From NCBI GenBank assembly GCA_026126215.1, contig JAHCJQ010000009.1, positions 1-57,208 of the forward strand: a DNA stretch of 57,208 nt, read 5' to 3'. The translations under genes were made by a program, and so were the position numbers. Below, piece after piece: positions 46,095-56,862 of this stretch; the first letter of the stretch is position 1, and each line of letters starts with the position of its first letter. Source of the DNA: Alphaproteobacteria bacterium (lineage in GTDB: Bacteria; Pseudomonadota; Alphaproteobacteria; Ferrovibrionales; Ferrovibrionaceae). The notes beneath the pieces are model-generated. The model saw only the letters and a program-made list of their open reading frames with translations. It ran no database searches and was not told the DNA's origin.

Positions 46095-48590
46095 ATGGCA
46101 ACGCCAAAGGACTTGGCCGGGTCGGTACGCATCGCATCGGACGGCGAGGGTCGGACCGCTGAGGTCCTGCATTTCGGCGAGGGCGCCTTCCTACGCGATG
46201 CCGACTATTTCCGTGTCGGATCGGATCTGGTGCTGAAAGGCGCCGACGGGCAGTCGCGCAAGGTTGAGGGCTTCTTCGACCTGGAGCGTCCGCCAGCGCT
46301 GGTCGGCGATGACGGGGCGCGTATCGAGCCAGACCTGGCGAGCCTGTTGGCCAAGGTCAACGCGCCGATCCTTGTCGCCCAGGCCGGCGGCGGCGTCGGG
46401 ACCGCGATCGGCGAGATCAAGCAGATCGTCGGCAGCGCCACGGTGACGCGCGGCGGCCAGACGATCCAGCTTCAGGAAGGCACGCCGGTCCAGCAGGGCG
46501 ACCAGTTGCGCACCGGCGCCGGCTCGAAGGTGACGGTCCAGTTCTCCGACGGCACCACTTTTTCGCTCGACGCCAATGCCCGCATGGTGCTGGATCGGAT
46601 GGTTTTCGATCCGGGGACCAAGCAGGGCAATTCGCTCTTCTCGGTGCTGCAGGGCGCCTTCGTATTTGTCAGCGGCGATATCGCCAAGACCGACCCCAGC
46701 CAGATGCTGGTGCGCACGCCCGTCGCGACCATCGGCATTCGCGGCACTGGCGTGGGCGGCGAAGTGCGCGGCGAGGGCTTCGTCAACAGCTTCACCATCC
46801 TGACCGGCATCATCGTGCTCATTAACGGCGCGGCGACCATAGTGCTGGACGAGGTCGGCGAGTCGGTGCGGGTCACCGGCAACAACCAGGTGTTCAGCGA
46901 TCCCGTCATCCTGACGCCCGACGAGATTGCGCTGCAGTACGGCGACATCATCCGCATGCTGAACCAGTTCGTTCCGCCGGAACGGCAGATCGTGGTCCAG
47001 CTCGACGAACTGTCGCCCCATGACGGCATCTTCAACGGCGCACCGAACCAGAACCTGACCGATCCGGACTTTGCCGGGCAGATCACTGGCCAGAATTTCC
47101 TTGCCAATTTCGAGAACGGCAACGGACGCATTCAGCTCGTGCAGAACGGCTCCGTCTTCCTGCCGATCGAGAATCGCACCGACACCGCGATCTTGCCGCC
47201 GGCCACCGAGCCATTCGGGCTGACCATTCTCGGCACGGCCGGATCGGACTTCCTCGTCGGAACCGCCGGACCGGACCAGATCTTCGGTCTGGACGGGAAC
47301 GACACCTTGCTCGGCCTCGGCGGCGACGACACGCTGGTTGGCGGGAATGGCAACGACGTGGTCAATGGCGGCGAGGGCAACGACGTCCTCGTTGCCGGCG
47401 ACGGTGCCGGCGACGACGTCTATGACGGCGGCCCCGGTTTCGACACCATCGTCTATACCAGTGTGCCGCACCTGCCGAATTCGACCGACGACGACATGAA
47501 GATCGACCTCTCCACCAACACGGTGACCGGTGGCGCCATCTTCATCGGTCAAGACCAGATCTCCAACATCGAGGCCGTGATGGCCGGCGGCGGCGACGAC
47601 ACGCTGATCGGCAGCGCGGAAGCGAACCTGCTGCATGGCGGACTTGGCAACGACATCATCGATGGCGGCGCCGGTAACGACACGCTCGATGGCGGCGATG
47701 GGATCAACACGGTGAGCTTCGCCAGTTCGGCGCAGGGCGTCGATGCAAGCCTCGCCCTCGGAATGGCCACCGGCAACGGCAATGACCTGCTCAGCAACTT
47801 TTCGCACATCGTAGGCTCCAGCCACGACGACCGGCTGGCCGGCGATGCGGGCGACAACATGATCCAGGGCGGCGGCGGTCACGACACTCTGGTCGCTTCG
47901 GGCGGCAACGATACGCTCGATGGCGGCGACGGCATCGACCTGGTCGATTTCTCGGCCGCAACAGCGGGCGTGCGCGTGTTCCTGACCACGCCGGATTCGG
48001 TGCTGGGCGAGAGCGATGGTTCCTCGGAGGGCTTCGGCAACGATGTCCTGCGCGGCATCGAGCATGCACAGGGCAGCGCCTTCGACGATACGATCAACGG
48101 CTCCAACGCCGACAACCTGATCATGGGCGGCGCGGGCGACGATATCCTTGCCGGCATGAACGGCAACGACACGCTGATGGGTGGCGAGGGGGACGACGTC
48201 CTGAACGGCGGATTCGGTGCCGACGAATTGTGGGGCGGGGCAGGGGCCGACACGTTCTTTTATGACGCGCCGCTTTTCGCAGGCGACACGATCATGGATT
48301 TCGACTCCGGTGTCGATAAAATCCAGCTGACCCGCACGACGTTCGGCAATACCGCCATGGCCTTCGGCAGCCTGACGCTCGGCCTCAATTTCGAAGTCGT
48401 GGCCGAGTATGACGGCACGAACGGAACGTCAACGAACGCGATCGGCAGCAAGCCCAACTTCATCTACGACAGCGCCAACGCCACGCTCTACTACGACTCC
48501 AATGGCAATCAGGCGGGCGGTTATACCTCTGTCGCGACTTTTGCCGGAACTTCGGAAGCTCCGGCTGCGAGCGACGTGCAGCTCGTCTAG
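46095..48590 (+). CDS. FecR-domain RTX (hemolysin-type calcium-binding) secreted protein
   Basis: An 831-aa acidic protein with no Sec signal, the probable substrate of the adjacent type I exporter. The N-terminal part (1-95) is unrecognised. A FecR-type domain is at about 100-270 (VGSATVTRGGQTIQLQEGTP, VQQGDQLRTGAGSKVTVQFS, VRTPVATIGIRGTGVGGEV). Four RTX nonapeptide blocks (GGxGxDxxx) lie at about residues 379-440, 500-555, 575-620 and 655-715. The C-terminal segment (FFYDAPLFAGDTIMDFDSG to SDVQLV) resembles serralysin-type secretion modules. Calcium binding outside the cell should fold the repeats. No catalytic domain is visible, so an adhesin, surface-layer or signal protein is more likely than an enzyme. 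Confidence 0.9.
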   Translation: MATPKDLAGSVRIASDGEGRTAEVLHFGEGAFLRDADYFRVGSDLVLKGADGQSRKVEGFFDLERPPALVGDDGARIEPDLASLLAKVNAPILVAQAGGGVGTAIGEIKQIVGSATVTRGGQTIQLQEGTPVQQGDQLRTGAGSKVTVQFSDGTTFSLDANARMVLDRMVFDPGTKQGNSLFSVLQGAFVFVSGDIAKTDPSQMLVRTPVATIGIRGTGVGGEVRGEGFVNSFTILTGIIVLINGAATIVLDEVGESVRVTGNNQVFSDPVILTPDEIALQYGDIIRMLNQFVPPERQIVVQLDELSPHDGIFNGAPNQNLTDPDFAGQITGQNFLANFENGNGRIQLVQNGSVFLPIENRTDTAILPPATEPFGLTILGTAGSDFLVGTAGPDQIFGLDGNDTLLGLGGDDTLVGGNGNDVVNGGEGNDVLVAGDGAGDDVYDGGPGFDTIVYTSVPHLPNSTDDDMKIDLSTNTVTGGAIFIGQDQISNIEAVMAGGGDDTLIGSAEANLLHGGLGNDIIDGGAGNDTLDGGDGINTVSFASSAQGVDASLALGMATGNGNDLLSNFSHIVGSSHDDRLAGDAGDNMIQGGGGHDTLVASGGNDTLDGGDGIDLVDFSAATAGVRVFLTTPDSVLGESDGSSEGFGNDVLRGIEHAQGSAFDDTINGSNADNLIMGGAGDDILAGMNGNDTLMGGEGDDVLNGGFGADELWGGAGADTFFYDAPLFAGDTIMDFDSGVDKIQLTRTTFGNTAMAFGSLTLGLNFEVVAEYDGTNGTSTNAIGSKPNFIYDSANATLYYDSNGNQAGGYTSVATFAGTSEAPAASDVQLV

Positions 48591-48596
48591 AGGGCG

Positions 48597-50096
48597 TCAA
48601 CCGGGATTGAGCGGCGGGCGGCGGTCGCGCCATGGCGCGGCTGTCTCCAGTTGCGCCGCCAGGCGGAACAGCGTCGCCTCGTCGCCATAGCGGGCGATGA
48701 ACTGTACGCCGATGGGCAACCCCTCGCCGTTGAAGTGCAGCGGTACCGACATTGCCGGCAGTCCGGAGACGTTGGCGACCGGTGTGAAGGGAATGAAGCG
48801 GAAGATCGGTTCGGACAGCCGCTCGACGCCTCCCAGCATCCGAACCAGTCGACCCGATCCTATCGCCGACAGGAGACGCAGGGCAGTAGTCTCGGCCGCG
48901 CTCGGATCCAGGGAGCCGATGGAGAGGGGCGGCAGGCCAAGGGTCGGTGTGAGAATGAGGTCATGACGGGTGAGAAAGTGGCCGAGATCGCGGCCGACAC
49001 TCTGGAGGCGGCGTACTGCCTGGGCGAGGTCGGGCCCGCTGAACTGCTCGCCCACCATGGCGAGCAGCCGCGTCTGCATTTCGAGATCGTCTGAGTTCGC
49101 GCGCCGTCCGAGCAGCCGCTCGCTCTCGCGGATCTCGGCGGCCGTCTCCGACGACAGCATGACGATGAAGGCATGCAACAACCCTTCGAGATCGAGTTTC
49201 GGATACTCGTCGGTGACGATATGGCCAAGTTGCTCGCAGAGTCGTGCCGCGCCCTCCACCGCCGCCGCGCAATCGGGATGCGCCCTGGGTCCGCCCCATG
49301 CTGTGGTCATCGCGGCGATGCGAAGCCGGCCGGGCGGCCGCGAGCATTCCGCCAGAAAATTGCCGGTGGCGGGTGCATCGTAAGGTACGCCGATATCGGC
49401 ACCCGATGTCTGGTCGAGGACAGCCGCGCTGTCGCGCACCGTGCGGCTGATCACGTGTTCGACCACCGCGCCATGCCAGGCCTCGCTTAGGACGGGGCCG
49501 AGCGGGTTGCGACCGCGCGAAGGCTTGAGGCCGAACAGGCCGCAGGCCGAGGCCGGAATGCGGATCGAACCGCCGCCATCGCTGCCATGCGCCATAGGCA
49601 CGACACCGGCGGCGACCAGCGCCGCCGAGCCGCCGCTCGATCCGCCCGGCGTGCGTTGCGGATTCCATGGGTTGCGGCAGGGACCGAAGGCCCGAGGCTC
49701 CGTGACCGGCATCAGGCCATACTCGGGCGTGGAAGTGCGGCCGATGACGATCAGACCGGCGGCACGAAAGCGGCGCACCAGTTCGCCCTCATGGTCCGCA
49801 AGGTAATCCCGAAAGAATCGCGAACCGAAATTCACCGGCTCGCCCGGCATGTGCGCCAGCAGATCCTTGAGCAGGAAAGGAACGCCGCCGAACCTGCCGG
49901 CCACCGAAGTTTCGCGCGCCTCCTGCCGTGCGCGGTCGAAACGTCGAACGGTCAGCGCATTGAGCAGCGGCTGCACGGCTTCGGCACGGGCAATCGCCGC
50001 CTCCACGGCCTCGGCAGCGGTGAAATCGCCCCGGGCGATCGCTTCGGCGACGCCCAGCGCGTCAAGGCGTTCGTAGTCGGAGAAGGCAAGTGCCAT
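48597..50096 (-). CDS. amidase signature family protein
   Basis: A 499-aa amidase. The Ser-cisSer-Lys triad is readable: Lys in [10 protein letters not shown], the first Ser in [16 protein letters not shown], and the nucleophile region [20 protein letters not shown]. The substrate is not predictable; it lacks GatA context (no gatB/gatC nearby). The ATG at 50096 has GGGAG seven bases upstream; the reading frame continues five codons further. It ends 6 bases from the RTX stop in a convergent arrangement and follows the SDR gene on the same strand. Confidence 0.88.
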   Translation of the reverse strand: MALAFSDYERLDALGVAEAIARGDFTAAEAVEAAIARAEAVQPLLNALTVRRFDRARQEARETSVAGRFGGVPFLLKDLLAHMPGEPVNFGSRFFRDYLADHEGELVRRFRAAGLIVIGRTSTPEYGLMPVTEPRAFGPCRNPWNPQRTPGGSSGGSAALVAAGVVPMAHGSDGGGSIRIPASACGLFGLKPSRGRNPLGPVLSEAWHGAVVEHVISRTVRDSAAVLDQTSGADIGVPYDAPATGNFLAECSRPPGRLRIAAMTTAWGGPRAHPDCAAAVEGAARLCEQLGHIVTDEYPKLDLEGLLHAFIVMLSSETAAEIRESERLLGRRANSDDLEMQTRLLAMVGEQFSGPDLAQAVRRLQSVGRDLGHFLTRHDLILTPTLGLPPLSIGSLDPSAAETTALRLLSAIGSGRLVRMLGGVERLSEPIFRFIPFTPVANVSGLPAMSVPLHFNGEGLPIGVQFIARYGDEATLFRLAAQLETAAPWRDRRPPLNPG

Positions 50097-50150
50097 GCGG
50101 CGCTCCCACATTCGATGGGCGGGGTGACGGCAGGTTCCCGAGGCAGGAAG

Positions 50151-50909
50151 CTAGATGCAGCGTCCGCCATCCACCTCCATGCAGACGCCGGTGATGAAAT
50201 CCGCCTCGTCCGAAGCAAGGTAGAGCGCGGCATTGGCGATGTCGCGCGGCGTGGAAAGACGCCCGAGCGGCACGCTGGCGACGAACTTCGCCCGCATCTC
50301 CGGCGTGTCCTCGCCGCCCATGAATTCGGCCAGCATCTGCGTCGTGCCCGCAACGGGATTGAGGGCACAAACACGGATCTTTTCCGGCGCCAGCTCGACG
50401 GCCATCGACTTCGTCATGGTGATCACTGCGCCTTTGGAGGCGTTGTACCAGACGAGGCCAGGGCGTGGCCGCACTCCCGCGGTCGAGGCGGTATTGATGA
50501 TCACGCCGCCGCCCTGCCTGCGCATCACGGGAACGGCATGCATTGCCGTCCAGTAGATGGACTTCACATTGACGGCGAAGATCCGGTCGAAGGTCGCTTC
50601 GTCCACGTCCAGCATCGGGCGATTGCGCTGCGGCACGCCGGCATTGTTGACCAGGATGTCGAGGCGGCCATAGGTCTTGAGCGTGGCCTGAACCATCTTG
50701 CGGATGGCCGGACCGGACGTTACGTCCGCCGCATGGGCGAGGGCCTTGCCCTTGTTCCCGACGATGCCCGTCGCCACCGCCTTTGCCGCTTTGGCGTTCA
50801 CGTCGTTGACTACGACCGCGCAGCCCTCTTCGGCGAACCGTTCGGCAATGCCCTGCCCGAACCCGGCTCCGGCGCCGGTGACGATCGCAACCTTACCCTT
50901 CAGACGCAT
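50151..50909 (-). CDS. SDR-family NAD(P)-dependent oxidoreductase
   Basis: A 252-aa classical short-chain dehydrogenase, FabG-like. The cofactor motif is VTGAGAGFGQGIAERF (TGxxxGxG). The structural motif NNAG lies in LDILVNNAGVPQRN, and the catalytic Tyr and Lys in LVWYNASKGAVI with the upstream Ser in NTASTAG. The Asp in VVVNDVNAKAA, at the end of beta-2, favours NAD over NADP. The start has GGGAGGGAG upstream. It lies 54 bases before the amidase gene and may form a two-gene unit with it. Substrate unknown. Confidence 0.9.
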   Translation of the reverse strand: MRLKGKVAIVTGAGAGFGQGIAERFAEEGCAVVVNDVNAKAAKAVATGIVGNKGKALAHAADVTSGPAIRKMVQATLKTYGRLDILVNNAGVPQRNRPMLDVDEATFDRIFAVNVKSIYWTAMHAVPVMRRQGGGVIINTASTAGVRPRPGLVWYNASKGAVITMTKSMAVELAPEKIRVCALNPVAGTTQMLAEFMGGEDTPEMRAKFVASVPLGRLSTPRDIANAALYLASDEADFITGVCMEVDGGRCI

Positions 50910-51004
50910 AGAGATCTCCCTCCCGTATCGGTCCGCCCTGCGGCACAGGCGTCATGATAGCGGGTCGCCGCCCGGGGAGCGAGCCGACCGAGGGGGCGCT
51001 CCGG

Positions 51005-52582
<1,578 letters not shown>

Positions 52583-52756
52583 TTGCGGTCCTGGCGGTCG
52601 TGTCGGGACCGGCCGCTCTTGCCGGTGCGGCCGTGCCGCCGGAATGATGACGGACCCTGCGTTAATTGATAGTGAAGGTATGCGCGCCTCTGGCGTGTCC
52701 ACCAGAGCGGCGCGTATCATTGTCTTAGTGTTGGAACAGGTGTCGGGGCCCCTGGA

Positions 52757-53545
52757 ATGCGCGCTTTGCTCAACGCCTCGCCGGAGCGGCAAAACGCTGG
52801 AGCCCCAGAAGGTCCGGCCTGCACGGTCAGCATCATCGTGCCAGCGCGGGACGAGGGCGAGGCGCTTCTGCATCTATTGCGCGAACTGATCGAGATTTTC
52901 CCTCCGGCCGGCCGGGCGGAAATCCTTGTGGTCGACGATGGATCGTCGGATGGCACGATAGAGCGGGTCGTCGGGCTGCGGGGCGAGGGCGCGGCATTGC
53001 GTCTGCTACGGCATGAGCGTCCGCGCGGACAGACGGCGGCGCTCGTGGCCGGCGCCAGGGCGGCGCAAGGGGTGGTGCTGGCCTTCATCGACGGCGACGG
53101 GCAGAACCCGCCCGGCGAGCTTGCCAGGCTGCTTTCGGTTTACGAAGCGTTTCCCGTGGACCAACGCGAGGGCCTGCTTCTGTTGGGCGAGCGTCAGATG
53201 CGACGCGACGCCCTTTCGCGCCGTCTGGCTTCGCGGCTTGCCAACCGCGTTCGATCGGCCGTGCTTGGGGATGGGGTGGCTGACAGCGGCTCGGGCCTTA
53301 AAGTCTGCCGGCGCGACGATCTCCTGTGCCTGCCATTGTTCGATCACGCGCATCGCTACCTGCCGGCGCTGTTCCGCGCCGCTGGCGGCCGAACCATCTC
53401 TGTTCCCGTGGCGCATCGCCCGCGCCGGCAAGGCCGTTCGCATTACGGCATCCTTGACCGCGCCTGGGAAGGTCTGATCGACCTGCCCGGCGTGTTGTGG
53501 CTGGTGCGACGGAGCCTGCGCGACCGGGCGAGGGAGATCGAGTGA
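52757..53545 (+). CDS. GT2-family glycosyltransferase (dolichol/polyprenyl-phosphate mannosyltransferase-like)
   Basis: A 262-aa GT-A fold enzyme: CTVSIIVPARDEGEALLHLL at the N-terminus, the nucleotide-binding LVVDDGSSDGT, the DxD-like FIDGDGQNPPGELARLL, and DSGSGLKVCRRDD. There is no membrane anchor, as in the DPM1/ArnC-like group that loads sugars on polyprenyl phosphate. The overlap with the next gene (an ArnT-like membrane transferase) suggests it supplies the lipid-linked donor for that enzyme. The ATG at 52757 has only a weak ribosome site. Confidence 0.87.
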   Translation: MRALLNASPERQNAGAPEGPACTVSIIVPARDEGEALLHLLRELIEIFPPAGRAEILVVDDGSSDGTIERVVGLRGEGAALRLLRHERPRGQTAALVAGARAAQGVVLAFIDGDGQNPPGELARLLSVYEAFPVDQREGLLLLGERQMRRDALSRRLASRLANRVRSAVLGDGVADSGSGLKVCRRDDLLCLPLFDHAHRYLPALFRAAGGRTISVPVAHRPRRQGRSHYGILDRAWEGLIDLPGVLWLVRRSLRDRAREIE

Positions 53546-55143
53546 GTCCGCTGTTTCGGGCGCTGGCGCTCTTCCTACTGGTTCTGGTGCTGCCCGCGCT
53601 GGCGATGCGCCCGCTGCTGCCCGTCGACGAGACGCGCTATCTGTCGGTGGCCTGGGAGATGTTCAGGGACGGCGACTGGCTGGTGCCGCATCTCAACGGC
53701 GAGCCCTATAGTCACAAGCCGCCACTCCTGTTCTGGCTTGTCAATCTGCTCTGGTCGTTCGCCGGGCCGCTGGAATGGGTGGCGCGGCTGGTGGCTCCGG
53801 CCTTCGGGCTGGTCGCTCTGGCACTCACGGCGACCCTGGCGCGGCGGCTCTGGCCTGGCGAAGACGGCGGCTGGACCGCGGCGACAGCTCCCCTGATCCT
53901 GGTCGGCACGCTGCTTTGGGCCGTTTTTGCCACGCTCACCATGTTCGACACAATGCTGGCGGTCTTTGCCCTGGTCGCGGCCCATGGCCTGCTCGATTTG
54001 CAGGACGCGCGCTGGCGGCGCGGGCTGCTGCTCTTCGCGCTGGCAACGGGTTTTGGCGCGCTCGCCAAGGGGCCGGTGATCCTGGTCCATGTGCTGGCGG
54101 CTGCCCTTGCTGCGCGGATCGCCCTCGGCGGTGCGCCGCGCCGCCAGTGGAGCTGGCTTGGCCTCCTCGCGCTTGGTCTGCTCCTCGGCGCGGCACTGGC
54201 CCTGCTCTGGGCGGTGCCGGCGGCGCGGCAGGGCGGTCCGGCCTATGCCGAAGCCATCTTCCTCGAACAGTCTGCCGGGCGGATCGTCGAGAGCTTTGCC
54301 CATCGCCGGCCGGCGTGGTGGTATCTCGCCCTGCTGCCCGCCATCACCTTGCCCTGGTGCCTGTTGCCCGGCCTCTGGCGCCGACTGCCTGGAGCATTGC
54401 GCCGGCCCGATATGGGCTTGCGCTTCTGCCTGCTCTGGTTCTTGACCGGCCTGGTCGCGTTCTCGCTGGTGAGCGGGAAGCAGGTGCACTACCTGCTTCC
54501 GCTGCTGCCGCCGCTCGCACTTGCGCTGGCGCGGATCCTCATGCCGGGACTGCCGGCCGCGGCCAGCGGGGAGCGTGCGGTGGCGATCCTGTTGCCGGCC
54601 GCCGCCGCCGCATCGTTCATCGGGCTCGGGCTACTCGATCTGGCCGGTGCGCTGCCGGGCGGGCTCGGCGGCCTGCCGGACTGGGTGCGCGCGGCGGCGC
54701 TGCCGGTTGGAGCCGCGGCCGCGATCCTCGCGGCCCTCGCTGCTTTCCTGCCGCGCGGCCCGCTCGCCCCGGCGCTGGGCTGTGCCGGGCTTGTCGCGGC
54801 GATCCATCTGGCCGCCGGGCCGCACGCGCGGCCGTATTACGATCTGACGCCGATCGCCACCCATGTGGCTGACCTCCAGGCGGAAGGGCGGCCGGTCGCC
54901 TTTCTTGGCCGGTATCAGGGGCAGCTCGACTTTCTCGGGCGGCTGCAAAGGCCTCTCACGGTTCTGCGCCCGGCGGAAGCGCGTGGCTGGGCGGAGGCGC
55001 ATCCGGCCGGCGCGGTGCTGATGGTCTGGCGGCGCGACCGGCCGGCGCCGGTGCCGCCTGCTTTCCTGCAACCCTACCGCAACCGGCTGATCGGCCAGTG
55101 GGATGCGGCCGAGGTGGCGACGCTCCTGCCAGCGGGGCCATAG
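53542..55143 (+). CDS. ArnT-like GT83/PMT-family membrane glycosyltransferase
   Basis: A 533-aa polytopic protein with about 12 hydrophobic helices. The family signature near the N-terminus is LLPVDETRYLSVAWEMFRDG, WLVPHLNGEPYSHKPPLLFW; the Asp-Glu of DETRY is the catalytic-site motif of ArnT/PMT enzymes. The class uses polyprenyl-phosphate sugars to modify lipid A, proteins or other envelope acceptors. The GTG start at 53542 overlaps the GT2 stop (GTGA) and has GGGAGA upstream. The acceptor cannot be told from the sequence. Confidence 0.9.
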   Translation: MSPLFRALALFLLVLVLPALAMRPLLPVDETRYLSVAWEMFRDGDWLVPHLNGEPYSHKPPLLFWLVNLLWSFAGPLEWVARLVAPAFGLVALALTATLARRLWPGEDGGWTAATAPLILVGTLLWAVFATLTMFDTMLAVFALVAAHGLLDLQDARWRRGLLLFALATGFGALAKGPVILVHVLAAALAARIALGGAPRRQWSWLGLLALGLLLGAALALLWAVPAARQGGPAYAEAIFLEQSAGRIVESFAHRRPAWWYLALLPAITLPWCLLPGLWRRLPGALRRPDMGLRFCLLWFLTGLVAFSLVSGKQVHYLLPLLPPLALALARILMPGLPAAASGERAVAILLPAAAAASFIGLGLLDLAGALPGGLGGLPDWVRAAALPVGAAAAILAALAAFLPRGPLAPALGCAGLVAAIHLAAGPHARPYYDLTPIATHVADLQAEGRPVAFLGRYQGQLDFLGRLQRPLTVLRPAEARGWAEAHPAGAVLMVWRRDRPAPVPPAFLQPYRNRLIGQWDAAEVATLLPAGP

Positions 55144-55194
55144 CAACTACCGGGGAATGCGCTAGATTGGTCGCCGGGCAAGCTGGGGGCGTAA

Positions 55195-56070
55195 ATGTTG
55201 TTTCCGGGATTCGAGACCAGACGTATTGCCACGACGGAGACCGAGATCAATCTGGTGATCGGTGGTGCCGGGCCTCCGCTGCTGCTGTTACATGGATTTC
55301 CGCAGACGCACGCCATGTGGCACCGCGTGGCGGCAGAACTTTCCCGGTATTTCACGGTGGTGGCCAGCGATCTGCGCGGTTATGGCGACAGCGGCAAGCC
55401 GCCAACCCAGCCGGATCATTCCAGCTACTCCAAACGGGCCATGGCGCGCGATCAGGTCGAGGTCATGGGCCGGCTCGGCTTCGAGCGCTTTCACCTGGCC
55501 GGCCATGACCGGGGCGGCCGGGTCGCGCATCGCCTGGCGCTGGATCATGGCGAACGGGTGATCAGGCTCGCGGTGCTCGACATCCTGCCCACGGCCCATG
55601 TTTTTGCCCATGTCGACAAGACCGTCGCCACCGCCTATTACCACTGGTTTTTCCTGATCCAGCCCTTCGACCTGCCCGAGCGGCTGATCGGCGCCGATCC
55701 GATCTACTATCTCCACCGCAAGCTTGGCGCATGGGGCAGCAACCGCGGCGTCTTCGACCCAATGGCGCTGAAGGAGTACGAGCGCTGCTATGCCAATCCG
55801 GCGACCATCCATGCTTCCTGCGAGGATTACCGAGCCGCTGCTTCGATCGATCTCGAGCACGACCGCGCAGATGCCGGCCGCAGACTTGCCTGCCCACTTC
55901 TCGCGCTCTGGGGCGGACGAAACCTCACCGGCCAGCACTACGACGTCCTGGCGGCCTGGCGGGAGCGTGCCGCGGACGTGCATGGACGTCCGCTCGACTG
56001 CGGGCATTATCTGCCCGAAGAACTCCCCGATCAGGTGCTTGCCGAGTTCAAGACGTTCTTTCTTGCATGA
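55195..56070 (+). CDS. alpha/beta hydrolase, fluoroacetate/haloacetate dehalogenase-like
   Basis: A 291-aa alpha/beta-hydrolase. The nucleophile elbow is GHDRGGR with Asp105, plus Arg106 and Arg109. The acid Asp129 (AVLDILP), the His150-Trp151 pair (TAYYHWFFLIQP), Tyr212 (HASCEDYRAAASID) and the catalytic His271 (DCGHYLPEE) follow. These line up with the Asp110/Arg111/Arg114/Asp134/His155/Trp156/Tyr219/His280 set of fluoroacetate dehalogenase. Epoxide hydrolases share the fold but not this halide-binding set. The ATG at 55195 has GGGGG upstream. It lies 51 bases after the ArnT-like gene. Confidence 0.85.
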   Translation: MLFPGFETRRIATTETEINLVIGGAGPPLLLLHGFPQTHAMWHRVAAELSRYFTVVASDLRGYGDSGKPPTQPDHSSYSKRAMARDQVEVMGRLGFERFHLAGHDRGGRVAHRLALDHGERVIRLAVLDILPTAHVFAHVDKTVATAYYHWFFLIQPFDLPERLIGADPIYYLHRKLGAWGSNRGVFDPMALKEYERCYANPATIHASCEDYRAAASIDLEHDRADAGRRLACPLLALWGGRNLTGQHYDVLAAWRERAADVHGRPLDCGHYLPEELPDQVLAEFKTFFLA

Positions 56071-56142
56071 GATCGAGGCGACACGGCACATTCTTGCACA
56101 GGCATCATCCATGCACCTACTGATCCTTCCGGCCCATTGTCC

Positions 56143-56856
56143 ATGAACGAACAACACGACGACGGAGCAACGCGACCGGCTCCCCTCGGGATGAGCTTCG
56201 GTTTGCGGTTGCGCACCTATTTCTTCACCGGCGTCATCGTCACGGCGCCGATCAGCATCACCATCTACCTCGCCTGGTCCTTCATCGGCTTCGTTGACGA
56301 GAAGGTGGCGCTCCTCGTGCCGAACGCCTATCACCCGGACCGCTACCTGCCGTTCAGCGTGCCCGGACTTGGCCTGATCGTGGTGGTGTGCGGGCTGATC
56401 CTGGTCGGGTTTCTCACCGCCAACTTCCTCGGTCGCAGCCTGATCCGCATCAGCGAGAAGATTCTCTCGCGCATGCCGGTGGTACGCAGCATCTACAGCG
56501 CCCTCAAGCAGCTTTTCGAGACCGTGCTGGCACAATCTTCCAGTTCCTTTCGTCAAGTGGTGGCCGTCGAGTTTCCGCGCGCCGGGAGTTGGGCCATCGC
56601 CTTTCTCGCCGGCGATGGCGTTGGCGAGGTGGCACGGCGACTGGACATGGACATGATCACGGTATTCGTTCCGACCTCGCCCAACCCGACCTCGGGCTAT
56701 CTCATGGTCGTGCCGCGCAGCGAGGCGATCTTTCTCGACATGACGGTGGAGGAGGGGATGAAGTTCGTGGTCTCGGGTGGCATGGTCCTGCCGCTGGACC
56801 GTGGGCCGGCCGGCGCCGGCCAGCCGGCACTACCTCTCGGCCTTAAGTCGCGGTGA
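56143..56856 (+). CDS. DUF502 family membrane protein
   Basis: A 237-aa protein with two clear N-terminal helices: RTYFFTGVIVTAPISITIYL and the segment GLGLIVVVCGLILVGFLTAN. The family-typical MPVVRSIYSALKQLFETVL and VFVPTSPNPTSGYLMVVPR follow. The function is unknown; this family is widespread and related to plant COV proteins. The ATG at 56143 is preferred over a TTG at 56137. It converges on recG, which ends 6 bases away. Confidence 0.88.
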   Translation: MNEQHDDGATRPAPLGMSFGLRLRTYFFTGVIVTAPISITIYLAWSFIGFVDEKVALLVPNAYHPDRYLPFSVPGLGLIVVVCGLILVGFLTANFLGRSLIRISEKILSRMPVVRSIYSALKQLFETVLAQSSSSFRQVVAVEFPRAGSWAIAFLAGDGVGEVARRLDMDMITVFVPTSPNPTSGYLMVVPRSEAIFLDMTVEEGMKFVVSGGMVLPLDRGPAGAGQPALPLGLKSR

Positions 56857-56862
56857 AAGGCT

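Noticed and set aside
47230..48240. Repetitive DNA in the RTX gene as a tandem-repeat or CRISPR-like array
   Set aside because: The periodicity is coding: Gly-Asp nonapeptides in a single open frame, degenerate at DNA level, with no constant repeat or spacer lengths.
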